Source of the DNA: an uncultured Bacteroidales bacterium
GTDB lineage: Bacteria > Bacteroidota > Bacteroidia > Bacteroidales > WCHB1-69
Assembly: GCA_900315245.1 (NCBI GenBank)
Contig: OMYJ01000002.1
Location: 183,864 to 247,863 of the forward strand
Direction of reading: 5' to 3'
DNA: 64,000 nucleotides
Part shown: positions 32,451 through 41,618 of the stretch, in pieces
How positions within the stretch are numbered: position 1 is the first letter of the stretch
Layout of the letters: each line of letters begins with the position of its first letter
Notes under the pieces: generated by a model
The model's input: the letters and a program-made list of their open reading frames with translations, nothing else
Databases searched by the model: none
Told to the model about the DNA's origin: nothing
Made by a program: the position numbers and the translations under genes

Positions 32451-34370
32451 CTAATTATCCTGCATCTTGCCTTGGGTGATCTCCACACACTCTTTCAAGA
32501 ATTGTGTGTCGGGATGATCTTCTCCTAAAGCTGCCTTTAGAATAGCGAACGCTTTCTGGAAACACTCCAGAGCCTGGGCATACTGACCTTGATGATAGCA
32601 GACATTCCCGATATTGTTATAGCTGACAGCCACATCATGATGATTCTCGCCATAGACGGACTGGTAGATCGCCAGCGCCTTCCGATAGTATTCCAAAGCT
32701 TGGGCATAATCCCCTTGAGCCTTGTACAATGCTCCCACGTTATTGTAGTTGGTCGCCACCTGCGGGTGATTGTCGCCATAGACCGACCGGATGATAGACA
32801 ATGCTTTATGGAAAGACTCCCGAGCTGGGGCATAATCATTCTGGAGAAAGTACACCAACCCGATATTGTTGTAACCTACTGCCACATCGGGATGTTTCTC
32901 GCCATAGACCGATTTGCAGATCGTGAGAGATTTCAAATAATATTCCTTTGCCTGGTCATATTCACGTTGGGCATAGCGAACAGCGCCCATGTTATTGTAG
33001 CTGACCGCCACATCAGGATGATTTTCACCATAGACCATCTTTCTGACATCCAATGACTTCTGATAATATTCCATTGCCTTCACATAATCACCTTGCGCAT
33101 AGCAAGTAAGACCGATATTGTTGTAGCTCATCGCCACATCGGGATGGTTTTCCCCATAAAAAGACTTGTTGATGGTCAACGCTTTCTGGAAATAATCCAT
33201 AGCTGGGGCATACTCCCCTTTGCTATAGTGCGCCCCGCCTATATTGTTATAACTGATGGCCATATCGGGATGTGGTCCTTCGTAAACATTATCCCATATC
33301 TCCAAAGATTTCTGGTAGCACTCCATGGCTTGCTCATAGTCTCCTTGTGTTTTGCAGACATATCCGATATCGTTATAGCATGCTGCCACGGCCGGATTGT
33401 CATTCCCATTTTGAGAGACCGCCTGGCGGAGGGCACGCTGGTAATAGGCGATAGCCTTGGGGTAGTCGGCGAGGTAGTCTTCCACGAAAGTGCCAGCATC
33501 CAGCTGCCAGTCCACCTTGGTAGTATCGAGTTCTGCTCTCAGTTCCAGATAAAAGGCGGCGGAGTCGTTCTGGAACTGGGCGGAGAACCTCTCGAAATAG
33601 CCATAGCAGCGGCGGGCAACCTCCTCGTTGTCGGCGGCGAACACTGCCTCGGCGCGACGCAGTTGTTTTTTACGTTCCTGCAGGGCCTGGCCCTTCTTCT
33701 TCTGCTCCAGCACCTCCTGACGCACATCGCCACGGGATGCCAGGAGCGAGTCAGCCTTCACAAAGTCGCCCTGCTCAATACAGAATGACACTTGGCGGTA
33801 GAACTCGTCCAGCAGGTCATAGTCTAGTTCGGCATAGCGCCTGGACATGTCGGCGATGAGTCGTTCTTTATTCTCCTGCTCTGCATAAAGGTTCTGTAGA
33901 GCTTGGCGGTACTCCTCCTCCGTCAGTTTGTTATGTTCCTTGAGGGAGTCTATCTCCTCTTCGCGCTGCTGCAGTTGCTGTTGCAGTTGGCGACGGAGTT
34001 TCCGCTCGGCAGCCAGCTGGTCGTCGGCCTGCTTGTCGGGTGTCTCCATCGTGATCACCAGCGGGTTGGAGGAGCAGGCATACTGTTTCTTCAGCACGTC
34101 GGGGTCTGAGAGCACATAGCCCTGCTTCCGCACATCGCTCAGGAAGAATTTTTTGTCGGGCGCTGTCAGGGTGAAGTTGCCGTTAGCATCACTCACAGTG
34201 GAATGGCCACCCGTCAGCTGGATAGCCGCACTGGCGATACGCTGGCCCGGAATCAGCTGCCCTTTGCTGTCCAGCCGCCCTTTGGTCTTCACATACCCCT
34301 TCTGGGTGGTCTGAGCAGAGACCATCGAGATGGCGGCCATGGCTAATATGACGGAGAATATAAATCGTTT
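32451..34370 (-). CDS. Secreted kinesin-light-chain-type TPR protein
   Basis: 639 residues from ATG at 34370; signal peptide RFIFSVILAMAAISMVSAQT. Residues about 20-115 look like a carboxypeptidase-regulatory beta-sandwich (QGYVKTKGRLDSKGQLIPGQ, then SDANGNFTLTAPDKKFF). A coiled coil follows (RKLRRQLQQQLQQREEEIDS). From about residue 300 there are eight or so 42-residue TPR units of the type YGENHPDVAMSYNNIG with YAQGDYVKAMEYYQKSL, very regular in DNA and protein. The periplasmic TPR scaffold probably binds a protein partner. Last gene of the leftward channel-RyR-TIR-TPR unit, 33 bases after the TIR gene. Confidence 0.82.
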   Translation of the reverse strand, partial: KRFIFSVILAMAAISMVSAQTTQKGYVKTKGRLDSKGQLIPGQRIASAAIQLTGGHSTVSDANGNFTLTAPDKKFFLSDVRKQGYVLSDPDVLKKQYACSSNPLVITMETPDKQADDQLAAERKLRRQLQQQLQQREEEIDSLKEHNKLTEEEYRQALQNLYAEQENKERLIADMSRRYAELDYDLLDEFYRQVSFCIEQGDFVKADSLLASRGDVRQEVLEQKKKGQALQERKKQLRRAEAVFAADNEEVARRCYGYFERFSAQFQNDSAAFYLELRAELDTTKVDWQLDAGTFVEDYLADYPKAIAYYQRALRQAVSQNGNDNPAVAACYNDIGYVCKTQGDYEQAMECYQKSLEIWDNVYEGPHPDMAISYNNIGGAHYSKGEYAPAMDYFQKALTINKSFYGENHPDVAMSYNNIGLTCYAQGDYVKAMEYYQKSLDVRKMVYGENHPDVAVSYNNMGAVRYAQREYDQAKEYYLKSLTICKSVYGEKHPDVAVGYNNIGLVYFLQNDYAPARESFHKALSIIRSVYGDNHPQVATNYNNVGALYKAQGDYAQALEYYRKALAIYQSVYGENHHDVAVSYNNIGNVCYHQGQYAQALECFQKAFAILKAALGEDHPDTQFLKECVEITQGKMQDN

Positions 34371-34403
34371 CATAATAATCGTAAACAAGGATATGACGAT
34401 GAA

Positions 34404-35534
34404 TTATTGTCTGAAAATACAATAGGTATCGCCGCAGGGCATATAGAGGCTGTCCTCATGCAGCGGGATAGATGCCATGATGGGATAGGTCTTCTTTTGT
34501 GCCGCCAGCGGGATGGTCAGCGTGACAAGCCCCGTCTCGTCGGACCATACAGTGTGGCCCTCTATCACGACCTCCACGCCAGACAGATATTGTTCCGTCT
34601 GCGGGTCGTAAAGGCGGAAACGGATGTCGCCATAGACTGCCGGGTCGCGGGTCACATTCACCGACACCGTCTCGGTCAGCACCACCGTCGTGTCGGTGGT
34701 CAGGAAGTCGCGGCAGGAGACGGTCACATGGACAGGCTTGTTGAGATACTTGTGGGGGATGTTGCGGAAGACCACCTTCCCATCCATCGTCCGGAGAGTG
34801 TCCGTCTCGGTCTTGTTGGGGAGGGCCAGGGTCACCACAGCATCCCGCATCTCCGGCAGGTTGGCATTGTATTCCGAGACCTCGTTCACCCGCAGGTTCA
34901 CATCCATAGGCAGGCCATGGCGCCATACGCCGACCAGCGCCGCGAACACAACGAGTATGCCGAGCATCCAGGCGATGGTCTTACGGATGAGCTGTCGGCG
35001 GTGGCGTTTCCATATCGTGTCGAACTCCACATCCAGCAGTTTGGAGACAAGCTGCACGTAGGCCCGCTCACGATTCAGGTAGGAGATCCGATGCACATCC
35101 TCATGGATGTTGGCGGCGAGGAGCTCGGGCAGTCCCAGCGTCTCCACCATGGGATTGAAACATTCTGTGTCTGGGTCGCCGCTGTGAGGTTCGCCCTCCA
35201 CGATGAAAAAGTGTATATCCTGAGTCCTGCCCAGTTGGTGGAAGAAGGCCATCTCGCGGCCCACCCACTCCGACTTGGCCGAATGGGGCGAGCAGATCAC
35301 CACCAGATGGCGAGAAGCCTTCAGCCGTTCCTGCAGCTCCTGCGAGAGGCCTCCCGGCTGGATGTCGGTAGGCGCGAAGAAGACCGGCTGGATGGGCGTC
35401 CGCTTCCAGCCGCGCTCGCTGCACAAGGTGGCCGGCATACGATAGTGTTCCAGCTTCTTCTGCAGACGCTTCCCCCACTTCAAGTCATGGGAGTTGTAGC
35501 TGATAAAGGCAAAATATTTATACTGCTGCTCCAT
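34404..35534 (-). CDS. TIR-domain membrane protein
   Basis: 376 residues from ATG at 35534 (MEQQYKYFAFISYNSHDLKW). The TIR domain spans about 1-170: FAFISYNSHD (box 1), QPVFFAPTDIQPGG (BB-loop region), ASRHLVVICSPHSAKSEWVG and the likely catalytic glutamate Glu94 in WVGREM. One transmembrane helix (about 186-204) follows basic residues, then an extracytoplasmic half made of beta-sandwich repeats with VTRDPAVYGDIRFRLYD and LSGVEVVIEGHTVW. Bacterial TIR domains cleave NAD+ or make cyclic ADP-ribose isomers during defence; here the cytoplasmic TIR is tied to an outside sensor-like part. Twenty bases after the RyR gene. Confidence 0.82.
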   Translation of the reverse strand: MEQQYKYFAFISYNSHDLKWGKRLQKKLEHYRMPATLCSERGWKRTPIQPVFFAPTDIQPGGLSQELQERLKASRHLVVICSPHSAKSEWVGREMAFFHQLGRTQDIHFFIVEGEPHSGDPDTECFNPMVETLGLPELLAANIHEDVHRISYLNRERAYVQLVSKLLDVEFDTIWKRHRRQLIRKTIAWMLGILVVFAALVGVWRHGLPMDVNLRVNEVSEYNANLPEMRDAVVTLALPNKTETDTLRTMDGKVVFRNIPHKYLNKPVHVTVSCRDFLTTDTTVVLTETVSVNVTRDPAVYGDIRFRLYDPQTEQYLSGVEVVIEGHTVWSDETGLVTLTIPLAAQKKTYPIMASIPLHEDSLYMPCGDTYCIFRQ

Positions 35535-35554
35535 AAACGATAGGCTCAAAAGGG

Positions 35555-35854
35555 TTATTGATGTTTAGGGACTATCTCAAAGCCGCTGACCATCAAGAAC
35601 TTCAACGTCTCGGTGCTGGTCTCCCGGTCATAGGCTTTCTCCTCTTCAGGCAACTGAGCATAGGGAATCAGACAAGGATGCTTTTTGTCGGCATCATTGC
35701 GCTCCGGACCATAGGTCCAGCCTTGGGCAACACGTGCGGCCGCCCACACCTCGTGGACATGCTCGGCCATCTGCTCGGCGACAGCCTGCAACTCTTCGGG
35801 AAGCTCCACATGGGAGGTGTCAACAGTAATCGGAATATCTGGGGTTTGATTCAT
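35555..35854 (-). CDS. Stand-alone RyR-domain protein
   Basis: 99 residues. The ryanodine-receptor repeat (RyR) domain is recognisable across nearly the whole protein: VELPEELQAVAEQMAEHVHE, then VWAAARVAQGWTYGPERNDA, KKHPCLIPYAQLPEEEKAYD and TLKFLMVSGFEI. In animal calcium-release channels this repeat lies on the cytoplasmic face. Bacterial copies have been proposed as ligand or nucleotide sensors, which is not proven. Encoded 13 bases after the channel gene, whose own C-terminus holds a second RyR-like domain, so the two probably act together. Confidence 0.82.
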   Translation of the reverse strand: MNQTPDIPITVDTSHVELPEELQAVAEQMAEHVHEVWAAARVAQGWTYGPERNDADKKHPCLIPYAQLPEEEKAYDRETSTETLKFLMVSGFEIVPKHQ

Positions 35855-35867
35855 CGTGGTTAGGGTT

Positions 35868-38009
35868 TTAGAGTGTCGTCATGCGTAACAGCCACGGGAT
35901 ATATTGCGAAATCTCATAGTCCAGCTGTTGCACGTCTGGGGGCAGTTGTTCAAACGGACGAATATCATAATGGACATACAACTCCTTGTTGATTTGCAGT
36001 TTTCGGTCGTAAGATGGGTTCTCGTACTTGTCTTCCGCCTTCTTGGGCTTGCGAAACCCCATCAGCAGCTTCTCGGTATTCCAACGGTTGTGCTCCACAC
36101 GGGCAAGCATCTCGACCTCCTCGGCGCTGAGGTCTTGAAGGTCTTGAGACCGGTCATCGGGCTCCAGTCCCCGCATGGTCCTCAGCGTGGCCAGTTTGCA
36201 GGAGATGCTGTATGCGCAATAAAGATTCGACCACTTCTTGGCCATGGTCAGAGCACGCCAATAGCGATCGGCCTCGGCCCAAAGCACGGTGGCGGGCACG
36301 GCGTCCAGATCTGCAAGACTAGTAAAATGGAAGGTGCTGTAGTCGGCGGTTTCATAAAGATAGTTCAACAGTTTGGCTTGCTTCAGCGGGGTCTCATCAG
36401 ACCAATAGGCCATATCGTTCATGCCGAAAGGATAGATGTTGGCATAGCGATGTTGGCGCCTCTCCTGCACCAGCGTTCCGTCCTCCACCTTGCCATAAAT
36501 ATACACCTTGTCGTCAGCCGCCCGCAGGTTGGTGACGAAGTCGTCGGCACGATCCTGACGGATGAAGACCGGCACAGCATTGTCGTACACCTCGTCGGGC
36601 AGGTTCATCCCCGTCATGAAATTATGGCGCTGGTCGGATCTTGTGACGAAGATGGAGAGGTATTCGTGATCCTTATCCTGCGCCCAACTCTTGATCAGAT
36701 GCTGGATTCCATCAGCATAGACATCCCCTTTGACAAATTCAAACTCGGTGTCCAGGAAGTCCGTGTCCGGCAGCTCCCGGGAGACACGCTGATCGATTTT
36801 CACAGGAAGATACGCCGCATCATCCTTCGACATATCGCAATAGAAGAAGGGCTGAACTTCAAAATAATGCCGGTTGCGGGTGACGAACAAGCGCATCTCC
36901 TCGTCGGCATTCTTCTCGATGAATGTGATGCGTGTCCGCAAGGCTTTATCGCGGTTGACATTAGGAAAATGGAGCAGATGGGCCGCTTCCATAGCCAAAG
37001 AAATGGAGAAGTTTGTGATCCCCACAAAGACCAGATGCACCCGTTTCGTGTCCTCATAGCATATGCCCTTGCCATAGACAGAGGGATACGGAATCTCCAC
37101 AGCCACATTGTTCTTCTCCTTATAGGAACGGCGCACAAAGACTTGGGTGGCCCAGTCATCATAAAAGTTATACGGCACAAATTCAATCCCCAAGTCGCCG
37201 ATCTGTGAGAATATCTCGGTAGTCTTGAAAGCCGAGTAGGTGTCAAAGTCTTCGAAAACGCAGACAACCCGCTTCGGAATTTGGTTGAAGTGGTTTTCTG
37301 TCAGATACATGTAGATATTATCCACGCACTCCACGTTGATGGCGTCATGTTCCGGTCTGGTTCGGTTGCCGACGATATAGATAGCCTCTGATGATTCCAG
37401 ATGGATATCATGGTAGGCATCTTTCACCATCCGGTGACCGTAGGCGATGAATATCTGGTCCATCTTGTCGCGGGCCACGGAACGGAGGAGTATCTCATGC
37501 ACCTGTTTGGCATCCAGAGCCGACAGCAGCACCACATCTGCTTTAGGCGTCTTGGCAAATATCTCGGTGATGATAGACGGAACCATGTCATCATAGCCCA
37601 TGATGATGTAGTGGCCGCTCTTGACATAGTGCAGCAAGCCATCGCGGTGCGCATCCACGCGGTTGTCGATGGCGTTGGTGATAAGACCGATCATGATGCC
37701 GTTGAAGATGATAAGACCGAAGAGGTAGGAGATCCCGCTGGCCACCAGCAGCCATCCATGGACCCCCTCGCCAAAATAGACATAGCTATACGCGCTGGTA
37801 TCTATCAACAGAAACAACGGCAACGACCACACCGGGATGCCTTTATATGCACAATAGGCTCTCCAATCAGAACCGGAGAAGGAGAGCAGCAGGTAGGATA
37901 TCAGCAACAGGACGACAAACAAGACCAGCAGGATGAGGATCTGCCGACTGAAGCTGCGCGACATCGCCCTGTCGAGGAATAGTTTGACATTATTTCTCTT
38001 TTTGGACAT
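35868..38009 (-). CDS. CASTOR/TrkA-like ion-channel protein with C-terminal RyR domain
   Basis: 713 residues. Membrane part: FSRQILILLVLFVVLLLISY, a pore-like re-entrant stretch around AYSYVYFGEGVHGWLLVASG and a second helix SYLFGLIIFNGIMIGLITNA. Then a Rossmann-like TrkA-N/RCK domain starting SGHYIIMGYDDMVPSIITEI, of the CASTOR/POLLUX style, and a second one around RVHLVFVGITNFSISLAMEA. The last 90 residues (LARVEHNRWNTEKLLMGFRK, KELYVHYDIRPFEQLPPDVQ) form an RyR domain. Inference: a ligand-gated cation channel of the inner membrane. First gene of the leftward unit; a weak promoter-like TACTTTTTC lies upstream. Confidence 0.75.
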   Translation of the reverse strand: MSKKRNNVKLFLDRAMSRSFSRQILILLVLFVVLLLISYLLLSFSGSDWRAYCAYKGIPVWSLPLFLLIDTSAYSYVYFGEGVHGWLLVASGISYLFGLIIFNGIMIGLITNAIDNRVDAHRDGLLHYVKSGHYIIMGYDDMVPSIITEIFAKTPKADVVLLSALDAKQVHEILLRSVARDKMDQIFIAYGHRMVKDAYHDIHLESSEAIYIVGNRTRPEHDAINVECVDNIYMYLTENHFNQIPKRVVCVFEDFDTYSAFKTTEIFSQIGDLGIEFVPYNFYDDWATQVFVRRSYKEKNNVAVEIPYPSVYGKGICYEDTKRVHLVFVGITNFSISLAMEAAHLLHFPNVNRDKALRTRITFIEKNADEEMRLFVTRNRHYFEVQPFFYCDMSKDDAAYLPVKIDQRVSRELPDTDFLDTEFEFVKGDVYADGIQHLIKSWAQDKDHEYLSIFVTRSDQRHNFMTGMNLPDEVYDNAVPVFIRQDRADDFVTNLRAADDKVYIYGKVEDGTLVQERRQHRYANIYPFGMNDMAYWSDETPLKQAKLLNYLYETADYSTFHFTSLADLDAVPATVLWAEADRYWRALTMAKKWSNLYCAYSISCKLATLRTMRGLEPDDRSQDLQDLSAEEVEMLARVEHNRWNTEKLLMGFRKPKKAEDKYENPSYDRKLQINKELYVHYDIRPFEQLPPDVQQLDYEISQYIPWLLRMTTL

Positions 38010-38172
38010 AACCTATATTCTACTTAAGATTATACAATTATACGCTTGCCAGCCGAAAAAGTAACATTTTTTTTGCTTTGATAACGAAAAAAACTTTATT
38101 CAAAGCCAATAGCTAAAGTCAACTTTCGGCGCGACCACCATAAAAGCCACCCCACAATAAAGAATAATTGCG
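38010..38172. other. Divergent intergenic region
   Basis: Between the channel gene and the lytic transglycosylase. It has an A/T-rich run, one weak leftward -7-like element near 38054-38062 and a short agccaatagctaaag word at about 38104-38117. Nothing else was seen. Confidence 0.4.
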
Positions 38173-38180
38173 TACCTTTG
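38173..38180 (+). promoter_or_regulatory. Bacteroidota -7 promoter element (TACCTTTG)
   Basis: TACCTTTGCCGCC, 75 bases before the lytic transglycosylase ATG. Confidence 0.75.
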
Positions 38181-38254
38181 CCGCCGCGAAACGACAGGGA
38201 GCCGTTCTTTGTTTGTGGCGCATTAAAAACCTGATATTAAAACTGTTAACTATA

Positions 38255-39232
38255 ATGAAAAAGAACGTGACTATCATTACTACGTGCCTGTTGACCGCCG
38301 TTTTGGCAGTGACGGGCTGTTGGGCCGTCACGAAAAACAACACCGATAGCGACCCTACCCCGAACCAATACGCGAACACCATCACCGCACCGCCTGTGCC
38401 TCAAAGCATGACCTTCGCGGGCGAGGAGGTGCCCTTGGATGTCTATTGGGTACACGAAGCACTCGACCGTGAACTTATCGTCAACTGCTACCAGCACTCG
38501 AAGACGCTGCGCATTCTCAAACTCTCAACGCGTATCTTCCCTGTCATTGAAAAAATCCTTAAAGAGGAGGGCGTGCCGGACGACTTCAAGTACTTGTGCG
38601 TGGCTGAAAGCGGGTTGGAGAACGTCACCTCACCTGCGAGTGCCGGCGGATACTGGCAATTCATCCCTGGCACAGCCAAAGTGTATGGTTTGGAGGTTAG
38701 CAACGACGTTGATGAGCGTTGCCATTTGGAGAAAGCCACCCGCGCCGCATGCCGTTACCTCAAGAAGATGAAGAACCAGTTCGGTAGCTGGACCATGGCG
38801 GCGGCCGGCTATAACCGCGGTGACGGCGGTCTGCAGGCGGCAGTCGATGACCAGCAAGTGCACAATTACTGGGATATGTGGCTTAACAACGAAACCTCAC
38901 GTTATATCTACCGAATCCTCTCGTTCAAGCTCATCTTCGAGAATCCGCAAGAATATGGTGTCAAACTGTGCCCTGCGCAGATGTATCATCCCGTTGAGAC
39001 CAAGACCGTGAAGGTGACCTCCTCGATTCCCAGCCTGCCACGCTTCGCCGAGGAGCACCATGTCACCTATCGTGAACTGCGCAACCTCAACCCGTGGATC
39101 CGCAATAACAAACTCACCGTCGCCAGCGGCAAATCCTACGAAATCGAACTTCCTGAACATCCAAAATCAAACCATCGCGACCTTTACAAAGATTGCGAAA
39201 ATCCCTACCTGAATCTCGGATCTGAGAACTGA
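38255..39232 (+). CDS. Membrane-bound lytic murein transglycosylase (MltD-like)
   Basis: 325 residues from ATG at 38255. The longer frame from 38168 starts ahead of the promoter and is rejected. Lipobox LLTAVLAVTGC suggests a lipoprotein. The SLT domain has the catalytic glutamate in LCVAESGLENVTSPASAGGY, then WQFIPGTAKVYGL and MAAAGYNRGDGGL. The C-terminal part (HVTYRELRNLNPWIRNNKLT, ASGKSYEIELP) is a single LysM-like peptidoglycan-binding unit. It cuts the glycan backbone with formation of 1,6-anhydro-muramic ends during growth. Single gene, facing the peptidase gene. Confidence 0.88.
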   Translation: MKKNVTIITTCLLTAVLAVTGCWAVTKNNTDSDPTPNQYANTITAPPVPQSMTFAGEEVPLDVYWVHEALDRELIVNCYQHSKTLRILKLSTRIFPVIEKILKEEGVPDDFKYLCVAESGLENVTSPASAGGYWQFIPGTAKVYGLEVSNDVDERCHLEKATRAACRYLKKMKNQFGSWTMAAAGYNRGDGGLQAAVDDQQVHNYWDMWLNNETSRYIYRILSFKLIFENPQEYGVKLCPAQMYHPVETKTVKVTSSIPSLPRFAEEHHVTYRELRNLNPWIRNNKLTVASGKSYEIELPEHPKSNHRDLYKDCENPYLNLGSEN

Positions 39233-39253
39233 TCCCTTCTATCCACAATTCTT

Positions 39254-39280
39254 CATAATGCATTGCAATTATGCATTATG
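39254..39280. terminator. Hairpin CATAATGCAT / ATGCATTATG between convergent genes
   Basis: A perfect ten-base stem with loop TGCAATT, built from the gaattatg-type word repeat. It lies between stops at 39232 and 39290 and can serve both genes. Confidence 0.55.
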
Positions 39281-39289
39281 AATTATGAA

Positions 39290-41419
39290 TTAATATTTCG
39301 GTTCCACGCCCATGTTGAAGAACATGAACGAGAAGATATCGACCACTTCGTCAATGGTCTTGTCGAGGGGTTTGCCACCACCGTGACCAGCGTTACTCTC
39401 AATGCGGATAAGGTGAGGCTTGTCACCGATGTCGCTGTTTTGCAATGCCGCCGCGTACTTGAAAGAGTGTGCCGGAACCACACGGTCGTCGTGGTCAGCT
39501 GTGGTCACCAAAATAGCAGGATACTCCTTTCCGTTCTGGATGGAGTGTAGCGGCGAGTACTTGTAGAGATACTCGAACATCTCCTTGCTGTCCTCGCTGG
39601 TGCCGTAATCCACCGCCCAATAGCGGCCGATGGTGAACTTGTGGTAACGAAGCATGTCCATGACACCCACTTGCGGGATGGCGACGGCGAAAAGGTCGGG
39701 ACGTTGGTTCACGACGGCGCCGACGAGCAGACCACCGTTGGAGCCGCCCTGCAAGGCCAATTTCTCCTTACTTGTATATCCTTGGCTGATAAGAAATTCC
39801 GCAGCCGCTATGCAGTCATCAAACACATTCTGCTTTTTCATCTTCGTGCCGGCTTCATGCCACTCCTTGCCGTATTCGCCACCGCCACGCAAGTTTGCGA
39901 TAGCCAGCACACCACCCTGCTCAAGCCATGCGACACGCGTCGCACTGAAGCTCGGGGTAAGTGAGATGTTGAAACCGCCGTATCCATAAAGCAACGTCGG
40001 ATTGCTGCCGTCCATCTTGATTCCTTTCTTATGGGTGATGAACATTGGGACTTTGGTGCCGTCTTTCGAGGTGAAGAACTTCTGCTCAGTCACATATTCG
40101 TCGGAGTTGAACTTGATTTCGGACTTTTTGTACAGGGTCGATTTGTTGTTGGCAACATCATAACGGTAAATCGCCGCCGGGGTGATGTAAGAGGTGACGG
40201 TATAGAACGTCTCTGTGTCGTCGGCCTCGCCGCTGAAACCGCCGATGGAGCCGAGAAGGTCGTTGTCGAGGTTAGCGATGAACTTACCGCCCTCATCGAA
40301 AATCTTCACCACAGAATGGGCATCCTTCGTGTAATTGGCAATCAGCCGCTTGCCGATGTGGCTGACGCCCGTAAGCACCTCACCTTTGGTTGCGGGAATC
40401 ACTTCCGTCCATCCCATCGTTGTGAGACTGCCAATCGGAATGCTGATGACTTGGTATTCCGGAGCGTTGTGGTTGGTCATCACAAGGAAGCTACCGTCAA
40501 TCTCATCAATCACGGAATAGTCGTCAGTAAAATCGGTCACGGCCTTAATAAATTGCGCTTTGGGATTATCCAAATCTTTGTAATAAAGCGAATTTCCAGA
40601 TGTTGACTCGGAACCGTAAATCACCAGATAGCGTTTGTTGACGACCTCGGCGGAAAAGCTGAGGTTCGGATTGGTGCGGTCTTCGTATGCCAACTGATCT
40701 TCCTTTTGGTCTGTACCGACCTTGTGATAATAAAGTTTGCCGTTTTCGTTCACGCCGGAGAGCTCGTTTTTGGGCTCCGGGAAACGGCTGTAAAAGAAGC
40801 CGTCGTCCTTCCACGCGATACCGGAGAACTTCACCCACACGAGATGGTCGCTCAGCTCCTCGCCCGTTGTAATGTTTTTGACGTAAATCTCCTGCCAGTC
40901 GCTGCCGTTGCGCGAAATGGCATAGCCGAGATAGTTGCCGTCATCGGAGATGCCGAGTGTGGAGAGTGCCACGGTGCCGTCATTGGAGAGTTTGTTGGGA
41001 TCAAGCAGCTCAACGGCCTCTCCGTCAAGGGAATTCTTGTAGTAGAGGACGCTTTGGTTCTGCAAACCGTCATTGCGGTAGAAGAAGTAGCGGTCACCCT
41101 TCTTCCACGGCGCACCCTCCTTCGGGTAATTCAGCAGGTCTTTAAGGTGATTCTTCATCTTCTCGCGGTAAGGAATCTGTGCTAAGAACTTGTTAGTCAC
41201 CTCGTTCTGGGCCTTCACCCAATTGGCGGTCTCCTCGGAATAGTCGTCTTCCAACCAACGATACGGGTCGGGCACCGCCACGCCGAAATAGTGATCGACG
41301 GTGTCGCATTTCTTGGTTTCGGGATACTCCACTTTCGGAATCTGGTTGTTTTTCTTATGACAAGCTACAAGCATAATGATGGTGCTTAATGCTAAAATAC
41401 TGATTGTTAGCTTTTTCAT
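39290..41419 (-). CDS. Prolyl oligopeptidase family serine peptidase (S9A)
   Basis: 709 residues from ATG at 41419 (MKKLTISILALSTIIMLVAC), a lipoprotein signal ending in the lipobox Cys. The longer frame begins ahead of the promoter at 41450. The beta-propeller starts at YPETKKCDTVDHYFGVAVPD and PYRWLEDDYSEET, as in the family. The hydrolase domain has NLRGGGEYGKEWHEAGTKMK, the nucleophile in LALQGGSNGGLLVGAVVNQR, the acid in TTADHDDRVVPAHSFKYAAA and the histidine in NAGHGGGKPLDKT. It cleaves after proline in oligopeptides, here probably in the periplasm. Confidence 0.93.
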   Translation of the reverse strand: MKKLTISILALSTIIMLVACHKKNNQIPKVEYPETKKCDTVDHYFGVAVPDPYRWLEDDYSEETANWVKAQNEVTNKFLAQIPYREKMKNHLKDLLNYPKEGAPWKKGDRYFFYRNDGLQNQSVLYYKNSLDGEAVELLDPNKLSNDGTVALSTLGISDDGNYLGYAISRNGSDWQEIYVKNITTGEELSDHLVWVKFSGIAWKDDGFFYSRFPEPKNELSGVNENGKLYYHKVGTDQKEDQLAYEDRTNPNLSFSAEVVNKRYLVIYGSESTSGNSLYYKDLDNPKAQFIKAVTDFTDDYSVIDEIDGSFLVMTNHNAPEYQVISIPIGSLTTMGWTEVIPATKGEVLTGVSHIGKRLIANYTKDAHSVVKIFDEGGKFIANLDNDLLGSIGGFSGEADDTETFYTVTSYITPAAIYRYDVANNKSTLYKKSEIKFNSDEYVTEQKFFTSKDGTKVPMFITHKKGIKMDGSNPTLLYGYGGFNISLTPSFSATRVAWLEQGGVLAIANLRGGGEYGKEWHEAGTKMKKQNVFDDCIAAAEFLISQGYTSKEKLALQGGSNGGLLVGAVVNQRPDLFAVAIPQVGVMDMLRYHKFTIGRYWAVDYGTSEDSKEMFEYLYKYSPLHSIQNGKEYPAILVTTADHDDRVVPAHSFKYAAALQNSDIGDKPHLIRIESNAGHGGGKPLDKTIDEVVDIFSFMFFNMGVEPKY

Positions 41420-41449
41420 CGGTATATTTTTTGATAACATTTGAAAATG

Positions 41450-41457
41450 CAAAGGTA
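41450..41457 (-). promoter_or_regulatory. Bacteroidota -7 promoter element (TACCTTTG)
   Basis: Minus-strand TACCTTTGCATTT, 30 bases before the peptidase ATG at 41419. Confidence 0.75.
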
Positions 41458-41460
41458 GTA

Positions 41461-41578
41461 TTTTTAATGAGCTGTGTGTAGTGATTGGTGAATAGTGAAC
41501 TGTTCCGCCGGACAACTGCTAACTACTAACAACTTAAAGAATTGTGAATCGTGAATTATGCATTGTGAATTGAAAAAA
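41461..41578. repeat. Word repeats between divergent genes
   Basis: Variants of gtgattggtgaatagtgaac at 41478-41502, taactactaacaactt around 41520, and gaattatgcattgtgaattg at about 41548-41572. The last ends ten bases before the TATCTTTG element of the cyclophilin gene. Confidence 0.65.
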
Positions 41579-41581
41579 TCG

Positions 41582-41589
41582 TATCTTTG
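41582..41589 (+). promoter_or_regulatory. Bacteroidota -7 promoter element (TATCTTTG)
   Basis: TATCTTTGCCGC, 29 bases before the cyclophilin ATG at 41619. Confidence 0.75.
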
Positions 41590-41618
41590 CCGCTTGTTTG
41601 TAATTTGAGATAAATTTT

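Noticed and set aside
35904..37208. 434-codon open frame antisense to the channel gene
   Set aside because: The minus-strand protein has membrane helices and clear domains; the plus-strand frame has no promoter and no family features.
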